64,000 bases of DNA from assembly GCA_958450365.1 (NCBI GenBank), contig CAUEEP010000211.1:310001-374000 (forward strand). Direction: 5' to 3'. A model generated the notes under the pieces. That model worked only from the letters and a program-made list of their open reading frames with translations, was not told the origin of the DNA and made no database searches. Below are positions 11,180 to 22,300 of the stretch, piece by piece. The translations under genes and the position numbers were made by a program. This DNA comes from Mesorhabditis belari. Its lineage: Eukaryota; Nematoda; Chromadorea; Rhabditida; Rhabditidae. The stretch's first letter is position 1. Every line of letters begins with the position of its first letter.

Positions 11180-11800
11180 GACAAGTCGATTTGGTAGATC
11201 GTTTCTAATCGAATGACTGGATTACACGAATGTTTTGGACACCGATCTGCTCCCATTCTTGGCTCAGAATCCCCAAGTAAATCACGATTTCCAGCAGGAA
11301 AATGCTAGCATTCGTAAAGCCAATCATACCAAGAAATGGATGAAACAAAAACAAAAGAATAGCCGCTTAGCTTTTGCTCAAACACAAATGGTCAAGAGTT
11401 GGACGAGAAGAAATGGATGACGGCTAATGGATTGATTTCGATGAATTGGCTAAGTCGATCGCTTGAGCTCAACCTCATTGAGAACTTTTGGGGCATCTTG
11501 GTTTGGCAAGTTTACAAAAACCGACCCCAGTTTTTATCTGTTGCTGATCTTAAATTCGCTATTCGGCTTGCTTGAAACAATTTGGATTAAAACGTTTTAC
11601 AAAACCACATTTCTTCAATGCCAAAACGATAATCCAGTTCAAGAAAATCGGTGCCAACTTTAAGCAAATGAAGGCTGATCCAACTCGGGTGTCATTTCAC
11701 CTTGTTTACATGGAAATGAAAAATCCAATCAAGCTCTATTTGGTATTATTTGAAAGGCTGAAATGTGCTCTATAAAATGAAATAAAAAGTTAAAGAACAA
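11180..11800 (+). pseudogene. Decayed Tc1-family transposase, copy 1
   Basis: Reading from 11235 shows [10 protein letters not shown], then [16 protein letters not shown], and after an insertion [20 protein letters not shown] and [18 protein letters not shown]. This is the catalytic core and C-terminus of a Tc1 transposase. The usual DNA (Asp) of the FQQDNA motif is Glu here and the SPDLNP motif reads SLELNL, so it is inactive. About 80 bases (11341-11420) repeat an upstream part of the element. Copy 2 is at 17545-18375. Confidence 0.8.
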
Positions 11801-12159
11801 AATTATCTCTGGAAAAAGTGATAGCCCTTGAAAGAGTGATTCAAAACTCGAGTGTCGTTTCACCATTTTTCAATTTTTTTTTTTTTCATTTCAAAAAACT
11901 TTTAAATTCATTTATGTTTACTTTGTGTTTTTCCTCTGTCGATCAGATTCTTAACTTTATTGCCGATAAAAATGTTGCCGATACTTTCAGCTATACGTTA
12001 TTGCCGATACTTTCAGCTAATTCCTAAATTGCGCTTATTTCTATCGTATTTATGATGTTAGTTTACTATCAATTAACCCAATTTTTGGTATCATTCGATG
12101 CCGAATCACAAGGCAAAGTCAATGAAATAAAAGTTAAGCTAATCGCATGGAAGCTGCCG

Positions 12160-12720
12160 GTAAAACTAGTCGATCTATTGATAGTAGTGATCTTGTGGGA
12201 TAGCTGAATGACAGTAGCTCATCGATTTTGTCATTTAGAATGCGGTTACAAAGCTATTGATTAAATCTTGGGTATGGCAGGTTGTCCAGGATTTAGGCAC
12301 AGGGTACGGTAGGTAATCTAAGCCTTAGGCTCATCAATTAGATTCAAAATTGAGCCAAAATTGAGCCAAAATAGAACAAAAATTGAGCCAAAAACTGAAT
12401 GACAGTAGCTGATCGTTTTTGCCATTTAGAATCCGGTTACAGTAAGCTATTGATTAAATCTTAGATATGGCAGGTTGTCCAGTATTTAGGCTCAAGGTAC
12501 GGTAGCTTTAAGCTCATAGGTTAGCTTCAAAATTGAGCCAAAATTGATCCAAAATTGAGCCAAAAACTGAATGACAGTAGCTGATCAATTTTGTCATTTA
12601 GAATCGGGTTACAGTAAGCTATTGATTAAATCTTAGCTGCGTTAGGTTGTCCATGATTTAAGCACAGGGTACGGTAGGTAATCTAGCCTCAATTTTGGCT
12701 CAATTTTGAATCCAACTGAT
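12160..12720. repeat. ~180-bp tandem repeat, three copies
   Basis: Each copy contains GAATGACAGTAGCTGATCG, GTTACAGTAAGCTATTGATT and GCAGGTTGTCCA. Spacers between copies are strings of AAATTGAGCCAA. Confidence 0.8.
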
Positions 12721-13393
12721 GAGCATCAGTTAGATTCAAAATTGAGCCAAAATAGAACAAAAATAGAGCAAAAATAGAGCCAAAATAGAGCCAAAATAGC
12801 TTTCCAGAAAGCAAAACCAGGCTTATTTTGCGTAGCATGTATTTGATTTAAAATTGCACTAAAGAAAAAGGGAAATTTGATAAACCTGGGTAAAGCCGTG
12901 GGCTTTTGAGTTGGATTTTCTTTGAATCAAGTCGCTAGCAAATCTTCCTACCGTAGTCAGCTCACAAAACAACAATCGCAGCAATCCTTTTGTCCAAATC
13001 TCTTTCTTTCCCTTTTACCCTTTCTCAAGAACGATTTCCGAAAGCCAATTTCACGCATTTCGTTTCTCATAAAAAGGCGACCGCGCGGCGCCTTTTCCCC
13101 ACTTTTTACCGCAGTTTTTCTACACCAATTCCTTTTTTTGAGTTCTTTTTTTCTTGGTTGAGTGACCACCTGTTCATCGTTCCTTTCGAGGACATCTCAA
13201 TCAGAATTTTTCTAGGAGTTTCCGGAGTTTTGAAATTGTTTTTAGGCTTTTAATAGCTATAACTTTTCTTCTTGTATTCGCGTACCTTGTTTTCCATGTT
13301 GATTTACATGATTTTGAAAGTTTTGAGAACAAATTTCCTTGAAAACAAAACAATCTCCTTGAAACTTTTAGCTACTCCACCAAAATATGTGAA

Positions 13394-16300
13394 ATGTGTT
13401 GCCGACTGCTCACTTCTTTTCTCTATTTCTTTCTTTTTCTTCATTTGGTTTACTCGTCGATCGATTTCGAAACCGAAGAAAATCGATATGGATTGTCGAT
13501 TCCAAAAGATGCGAAACATCGACCGGAAGTTTTGAATCGAGTGGATGAGTTGAGGGATCAGGTAGAGGACTGGATGAGTTGAGGGATCAGGTAGAGGACT
13601 GGATGAGTTGAGGGATCAGGTAGAGGACTGGATGAGTTGAGGGATCAGGTAGAGGACTGGATGAGTTGAGGGATCAGGTAGAGGACTGGATGAGTTGAGG
13701 GATCAGGTAGATGACTGGATGAGTTGAGGGATCAGGTAGAGGACTGGATGAGTTGAGGGATCAGGTAGAGGACTGGATGAGTTGAGGGATCAGGTAGAGG
13801 ACTGGACAATGAAATATCATGTTTAAAAAACGATCGTCACTTTCGCGCGTCTGTAACTCCGTTGTCTTTGAGTTTAAACTATTAGTGTTATACATTTTCT
13901 GAAAGCTCTTTTCAAGGGCTACACAATGGTAATTATTGATATTTAGAAATACGGTAAAGACAAGGGAGTTAGAGACGCGCGAAAGTGACGATCGTTTTTC
14001 AAATCTAATATTTCATTGTCCAGTAGTGTAGTTTACGGTAGTTTTTCAAATTATTCTAGAGTAAACTAGTTTTCTAGTTGTCTAGACTAAACTCTAGTTG
14101 TCTGAGCTTCTGAACTTAAAATGAAAATCTAATCAACTGTAGTTTGCGAATAATCTAGCCGGGATTGAGGCCTTGATCTCTCGACTAAAATAGGCTCTTA
14201 GCCAGCTTTATATAGGCTCTTAGCCAGCTTTATATAGGCTCTTAGCCAGCTCTTAGCCAGCCACAAGCTTTTTTTGAGCAGGGCAATTAGATTCCCTAAT
14301 TGATCTCTGTTCAGGGATCATTGCTTTTCGGTGATGTGCCAGAGAATCGGTGTTTCTGCAGTTACGGGCACGAGGCGGGGGTTTGCGATCGAAACGAAAC
14401 GTGCATCAAGCACCCATTGGCCGCCTGTTATCACGCGATCGAATTGGTGAGTTATAGTGGCGAGCGAGCGAAAAGTTTTGCATTGCATTAATCTTCATTT
14501 TTTGTGTACATTGGCTAACTTTAAAGATCTGAAATTGCTAAGAAAATGAATTTTGGCCCAAAAAAATTTGAAATTTGAAATTTGAAATTAAAAATACCTG
14601 AAAAAACTGAATTTTAAGTAAGATTTTGTAAAAAGTTTTCACAAAAAAGTGATATAAAGTCCAAAAGAGGTAGTGTGTTAAAATTTGATTTCGCTAGGGC
14701 TTTAGGATCATAAAAAGTCATCAATCTAAACGCGTTAATGCAAATATTGTATTTAGATGTTTTTTTAAAAGCTTAGAGTGACAAGAAGCAGTTAGTAAAG
14801 AAATAGAAAAAGAAATATAATCAAATCAAATCTTAATAGGCGCCTCCAATCTTTTGCTCTCTATGTAACTTTTTCGTGAAAACTTTTTTATAACATAGAG
14901 TCCTATTTCTTCGACAAAGGCCTACATCAACAAAGGCCTACATCGGCAAAGGCCTACATCGGCAAAGGCCTACATCGGCAAATGCCTACATCGGCAAATG
15001 CCTACATCGGCAAATGCCTACATCGGCAAAGGCCTACATCAACAAAGGCCTACATCGGCAAATGCCTACTTCGGGAAATGCCTACTTCGGGAAATGCCTA
15101 CATCGACAAATGCCTACATCAACAAATGCCTACATCGGCAAATGCCTACATCAACAAAGGCCTACATCGGCATAGGCCTACATCAGCAAATGCCTACATC
15201 GACAAATACCTACATCAGCAAATGCCTACATCAACAAATACCTACATCATTTTCTAGAAAACGTGACACTTATCGTTTAAGAAAGATGACGGCAATTTTA
15301 TTTTAAGATTAAGCAATTGTTGAGCATTTTTCCTTCGCAGTATAATGGGGATTGGTGGAAAAAATTTCGCTCGCTACTGTGCTCAAAAATCTTGTAAACA
15401 CACCAATTGGTCTGGATTTTTGCATACCGGAAATTCAGACTTACAACGCTTCAATGAAATCGATGGTCACCTGGCATAAATATGGATGTGCACCGTTGGA
15501 GAAAGGAAGCGACGCCTCACATCTTACGGTAACATTTTCTTTTTTTTTTCTAAACCATACCCTTTTCTCTTTTTTACCCTAATCTTGTCTTTATTTACAG
15601 GGTGACTGAAAATTACGTGCGCCAAAGAAAACGCCATAATTTAATTTTCTTTCAAAGAAAGTGTAAAAATCTTTATTTATATAATAGTTGTAACAAAAGC
15701 ATTTAATAATTATCTTGTTCAAACTACGATCGTCTTTTCGCTCGATCCTCCTCTTGATGATCCCACGCACCTCCTCTTGATGATTTCGGGTGTTAACGGT
15801 CCTCTTTCGTCCTCTTCCGGGCTTGAACTGAACATGCCCCTCATCTTTCCATTGCTTTACGATCTTCTGGACGGTCCTCAGAGCCATCCCAAGCCTCGAT
15901 GCGATCGACGAGTGCTTCATGCCGCTTGTCGCCAGCTGTGCGATTGCGTCCCTACTAGCGCACGTCTTTGTCTTCGTCTTTGCCTTTGTCATCACCTAGA
16001 AAACAACTTTTTTAACAAAAAATTATTAGACAACGATAAAAAAAATATTAAAACACAAAAAGATGAGTAGTAATGCTTTATAAATTGTTTAAAAACGATG
16101 ATGCTGATGCTGCGCGCACGTAATTTTCAGCCACCTTGTATATGTCGCAGCCGATTAAGGATTTCAGCCGAAGAAGTCTCAGAATTCTTCGGCTAGCCGA
16201 TTAAGTCTCAAACATGAAATCTTGAGTTATGTATTTACTCAAGTCAATACCACAAACTCAAGCTCTCTAAAAGGCGCTTAAAAGCTAAAAACGCATTCTA

Positions 16301-19300
16301 AAGAGTGCGCATTTTATCATACTGTAAACAAAGGCTATGAAAGGGCCCTTTTCGCCATTTTCTATCTGATTCGTCATTTATTTGAAATAGAATTGTTTGT
16401 TTTTGTAAGTCAATTTGCCCCTTTGTTGGATCATCGATAAAACTTATTTACCACTAATCTGTTTATAATCGAACATAACCCCTTATTTCAATCCTATTTT
16501 TTCTTTTTGTTACTGTGCATTTTTTGTTTAAGCTACACTAATTTCTGTTGATCGTTAACCGGCCAAAGAGCTCCTCGTTCTTGACGACTTTCTTAGGTTT
16601 GTCCAAATTGCCTTTGATCCCATGATTGTAAAGCACCTCTTGATTCAATTCAAGAGAGAATAGCACTACAAGTTTTTAGTTTTTAGCGCCTTTTAGAGAG
16701 CTTTTAGAGAGCGTTTTTAGCTTTTAAGCGCCTTTTTGAGAGCTTGAGTTTGTGGTATTGACTTGAGTGATTTCATTTTTGAGACTTAATCGGCTAGCCG
16801 AAGAAGTTTGAGACTTAATCGGCTAGCCGAAGAAGTTTGAGACTTAATCGGCTAGCCGAAGAAGTCTGAGACTTCTTCGGCTGAAATCCTTAATCGGCTA
16901 CGACATATATAAAATCTATCGACTTTTTAAAAAAAATTCTTTTTGGATTTAAAAAGGAATCAAAAAATTGTAAAAATTGGATAGATTTAATAAAAAAAAA
17001 TAGACAAGATTACGGGAAAAAGGACAGGATTTAGAAAAAATGATGGATTTATGGATTTATAGATTTATAGATTATTAGAATCTTTTTTTTTAGTGTCATA
17101 ATGCTGCCCACTATCGCGCTAAAGGTATCGCTTGTTGTTATGAGGGAAATTATTGTAATCTCCACATTGAACCCTTGCCTTATACAAAAATATCGACAGA
17201 TTTCGAAGACGAGGAATACGGTAGGGGTTCTTGACGAATAAAATAAAATAAAAATCGAGTTACGTTTCAGATTTCAATGAAATAACCCTTTCATCATTTT
17301 CCAAATTCTTCTTTCTCAAAGCTTTCTTCATATTTTTTGCAATGAGTTTATTGATTTTCATTTTTATTTATATCACTCGTTTGTGGGGATTCAAAAAAAG
17401 TAAGTTTAAGAAATCTATTATTTGGAAATCTAGAGCTTCTAGAAAAAGAAAAATCAAAGGAGGATTTAATGGAGAAACAACCGATGCTTGGGATCGATGA
17501 TTCGGGGTCGGATTTTGAATTGAAAAGAATATTCAGCTCTTACTGAGTTCTGGGTATTTTGAACGGGTGGTCGCATTGAAAGCATTGAAACAAAAACACT
17601 AGAATAGCCGCTTAGCTTTTGCTCAAACAAAAATGGTCAAAAATTGGACGAGAAGAAATGGAAACTTGATGGTCCTGGAGAGATCTACGAAAGGATTCGA
17701 TTTATTTTAGGACAAGGCACTTTAGAGGAGGTATTATAATGTGCTGGGCTAGGTTTTGTGCTGACGGACAAGTCGATTTGGTAGATCGTTTCTAATCGAA
17801 TGACTGGATTACACGAATGTTTTGGACACCGATCTGCTCCCATTTTTGGCTCAGAATCCCCAAGTAAATCACGATTTCCAGCAGGAAAATGCTAGCATTC
17901 ACAAAGCCAATCATACCAAGAAATGGATGACGGCTAATGGATTGATTTCGATGAATTGGCTAAGTCGATCGCTTGAGCTCAACCTCATTGAGAACTTTTG
18001 GGGCATCTTGGTTTGAAAAGTTTACAAAAACCGACCCCAGTTTTTATCTGTTGCTGATCTTAAATTCGCTATTCGGCTTGCTTGAAACAATTTGGATTAA
18101 AACGTTTTACAAAACCACATTTCTTCAATGCCAAAACGATAATCCAGTTCAGGAAAATCGGTGCCAACTTTAAGCAAATGAAGGCTGATCTAACTCGGGT
18201 GTCATTTCACCTTGTTTGCATGGAAATGAAAAATCCAATCAAGCTCTATTTGGTATTATTTGAAAGGCTGAAATGTGCTCTATAAAATGATATAAAAAGT
18301 TAATAACAAAATTATCTCTGGAAAAAGTTATAGCCCTTCAAAGCGTGATGACTCGTTTAAAATACCCGGAAACTGTGCAAGAGCCGAATATTCTTATTCT
18401 AATTGTGATTAATAATGTTTTATCGTATTTGAAATCATTGTATTTAAGTATTTAAGTATTTAAAATTCATTTATAACAAAATTTTCTTTTCTAGAAGCGG
18501 TTCCGGGTCTGGGATGTGCTCGTTAAACGAAAGAACTGTTGCACAAGATTTGAAGATTATTAAGGTAAACACCAAGGAGTTGGTGCACTGAAAATAAACG
18601 AGATTAAGGTCTAGGGTTTTTATAGAGCTTTTCTAGAGCTTTTCTAGAGTTTATTTAAGAAAATTTCATCGATAATTGAATCCCAGGATCATCAATTTCT
18701 TTTACAAATTCGTAGCTTGAAATTTAGGATTTAGGATCTAGTCTTTTAAGTTATAATACTTATATTATAATATTATATTATTATCTTTTTATGTTATAAT
18801 ACTTATTGTAAAGTTAAAATAGAGCGAACTTGAGCGATTAAACATCAAAATAAAAAGAAAAGATTAGAGAGGGATCGAACCTGAGTAAAAGCTGGGTAGC
18901 TTGTTTTCGAGACAAGGTCCTTATCCACTACACCATAAGGCCAGATGCTTGGGGTGGCAAAAGAAACCTTGTGACTTTCCCTTGTTGGAAAAGAGGGGAA
19001 GACGGGATTGGGGGTATTTACCGTAAATACTGTAATAGTACCCCACCCCCATAATGACGGTGCGGAGCGTTGCGTAGTCTAGCTTTGAACGAGTTTTTCT
19101 CGACACTCGTTTATGCTACAATGGGCGCTTAGGTATCAAAAAATAGCCCTGAATTTCAGCTATTTTTTCATACCAAATACGCTTTTTTTTGAAAGTACGG
19201 GCGCTTTGAAAAATTAAATACAAAAAAATTTTTGCGACTACGCGACTGTACGTGGGCGGTGGGGTACTATTACAGTATTTACGGTAACTGTATCAAAGCG

Positions 19301-22300
19301 TTTTTCAAACGAATCACTTAACTTTTCAGGTGATCGATCAGGGACGATATGGAAAAGTTCGAACAGCCGAGTATAGAGGAAGTCTTGTTGCTGTGAAAGT
19401 AGGTCAAAAATTGAAATTCAGAATTCTAAAGACATAAATCAGACTTTCAACACAACTGAGGAGGATTCGTGGAAGAATGAGAGAGATGTCTATCAGACAC
19501 AAATGTTGAATCATGAATGCATTCTACGTGAGTCGTTTTTTTCTAGAAATTAGCTCTTTCGGTTCTGATGAGTGTGCTAGAAAGGGTGCGTTTGCTAAAA
19601 AAACAAAGAATACTGGAAAACAATCACCGAATTTTATTAGTGTCGCTTTTTCAGAATTTGTCGCCGCTGACATCAACAGTGAAGACTCGATTACGCAGGT
19701 TTGGCCTTGAAAAGAGATTTTAGAGTAGATTAGAGATGAAAAGAGTAGATTTTTGATTTCCTCGAGATTCAACGGTTAAAATTGAATTTTTAGATGCTTT
19801 TGATTACGGATTATCACGAGCTTGGCTCACTTTACGACTATTTAAGACGGGAAAACGATTTGGATTTGAGAGAGGCGATTGAATTGGCATATAGGTAAAA
19901 ACGCGATTATAATTATTCTCTTTTTATTTAAAGCAAATGATTTACCAGCTAGTTATTCATTTATAAACGTAAATTTCAAAAAAGCGGATAAGCCTTTCTA
20001 ATTTTTCAATCATTTTCCCAAGAAAGTAAAAATCTGGGCGGGTCTGGGGATCGAACCACGGAGCCCACGCACCCAAAGCGAGAATTATACCACTGGACCA
20101 ACTTGCCTTGCGAGAAAGAAGCCATATAAAGGGTGAAGTGAGGGCTAAACAAAAAAAATCGGCCAGCCGGGGGATCGAACCCGGGACCCCTCGCACCCAG
20201 AGCGACAATTACACCACTAGACCAAAGAGCGGAGGCAGGGAGATGGGAAAAAAGCCTTATAAAGGATGGAAGGAGGGTTGAAAAAAAAAAATGGAATTAT
20301 TGAACCCGGGACCTCTAGCACCCTAAGCGAGAACTAGACAAACCAGCCTGCCGAAATGATGAGAAAGAAGCCTTATAAAGGATGAAAGGAGGGCTGAACA
20401 AAAAATGGAACTATTGGATTGAACCAGGGACCTCTAGCATTCTAAGCGAGAATCATACCACTAGACCAACCAACCTGGCGAAATGATGAGGAAGGATGGA
20501 TGGAGGGTTGAACAAAAATTATTCCGTGGATTGAACCCGCCCGGGATCTCACCCTAAGCAAGAATGATACCACTAGACCAACAAGACCAACTGGTCGGGC
20601 TAAAATCGGGGAGATGTTTCGGGTGAATGTCGAAAAGCTGGTTTTAGCGTCAAAGAAAGAGTGATTTTTCAATTTTCAGTTCAATCTCCGGTATCGATCA
20701 TCTTCATAACTCAGTTTTGGGGACAGGAAGTCGTCGAAAGCCGGAGATAGCTCACAGAGATTTAAAGGTTTATTGGATTTAAGTAACTCGAGAATTTCTT
20801 TTCAAGAAAGAGAACGGTGCTTTTTTTAATCTGATTGCCTTTTAGAGCAAGAATATTATTGTGAAACGTCCTGGTTTCTGCTGTATCGCTGATTTTGGAT
20901 TAGCCGTTCGACTGTGAGTGTTTAGCGTAATAATACCGTAGCTTTAAATAGACGAGTTTAAATAGACAGTTTAAATAGACAGTTTTTTTTCAAGTTTACT
21001 CTAAGATCTAAGCCTTTTTTTATCCTAAAAAGTCATCTTTATATCGTTAAAAACGACTTTTATTAAAGTTTTTTAGATATTACCCTAAAGTCGCGAATAT
21101 AAGTTCTGTTTGGTTTTCGCATGCAAATTGACGGCTGTCTCCGGTGCGGTGTGTCGAGGGTTCGAACCCCGCTGCAGCATAACTTTTTTTGCTTTTTAAG
21201 AACAATAATAGAAGTAAATTTATTGAGGGTTATAGCAATTTTATGCTGTTATTTGTTGCTTCGGGCGTGGCTCGGCGCGTCCGCCCTGATCCTCTCCAGT
21301 GCTCAGTCTTATGGATCCCTCCCTGGCCTCTTCATTCAGCCAAAGTGCACGTCGACGGTCGAAAGAGATGCTTTCCAGCGTCTTCTTCAACACTATCGTC
21401 TGGATATATCCATAACGAATAGCAATGGTGATAGGCTGTGGTGACGGTGTGGAGAGCTGCGTAGTCTAGCTTTGAACGAGTTTTCCTCGACACTGGTTTA
21501 TGCTACAAGGCGCGCTTAGGTATCAAAAAATAGCTGAAATTCAGGGCTATTTTTTGATACCAAAGACGATCAATGGTGATCACCCTGTAGTTTCCCGCGC
21601 TCCAAGAACAATAATAAAAGTTTATATAACAATAAAAATGTATAAAAGCCCAACAAAAAGAAATTCAAAGCAATTAAAGCGAATGTAAATTAAGGCAGAA
21701 CTTATACTCGAGACTTTAGGGTAGATTGAAAAGAAAAGATGTTTTAAAGAGAGAATTCACCTTTTTACAGTGAAAACAACAAAATTATGCCAGAAAAAGT
21801 GAACATTCAAGTTGGCACGAAGAGATATATGGCACCAGAGGTTTCTTTTTAACTACTTACACTTCTTTACACTTCCTGACTTACTTCCTTACTCATTTCC
21901 TTACTTATTGCCTTACTTACCTTCTTACTTCCTTCCTTACTTATTTGCTTACTTATTAGGTTGATGCATAAGTGTTTTTGTTCCTTTTCGTCTGCCGTTT
22001 CAAGCCAACAAATGCACGAATTAAACTACGGTTGATTTCATTAGAAAAAGCAATTATTTTTCTGCAAAATAACATTAAAACGGGTTTAAAAATATTTAAT
22101 GCCTGGATTTTCTTGAGAGTATGAAGTCGGGTAGTCAAAAAGGGCTAACTCGATGATGCGGTTTAGGCTCAGGCTCAGGCTCAGGCTAAGCCTCAGCCTA
22201 AGCCTGAGCCTGAGCCTGAGCGGTTTAGACACCTTAGCTAAAGAAAACCTATCTTCGTGTCAATAGATAAAAGATAGAGAAAAAAAACGTTTGATATTTC

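Larger units (their letters stand above)
9352..13393. other. Intergenic region between rsp-6-like and receptor genes
   Basis: Recognisable content is a 12-bp minisatellite (10438-10552), a decayed Tc1 element (about 11180-11800) and a ~180-bp repeat (12160-12720). Open frames near 9764-10021 and 10134-10330 share a short ATCGATAAATGACACAGC-like motif but match no family I know. The stretch 12930-13290 is pyrimidine-rich and precedes the receptor start. Confidence 0.5.

Noticed and set aside
14920..15248. Regular repeats resembling a CRISPR array
   Set aside because: Units are contiguous without unique spacers, in a eukaryotic intron; it is a minisatellite. The same holds for the other arrays.
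15341..15438. Longer receptor exon 3 starting at the CGCAG acceptor (15340)
   Set aside because: Phase 0 from there hits TAA at 15395 and the other frame begins with TAA. The AAATTCAG acceptor at 15438 gives a clean in-phase exon.
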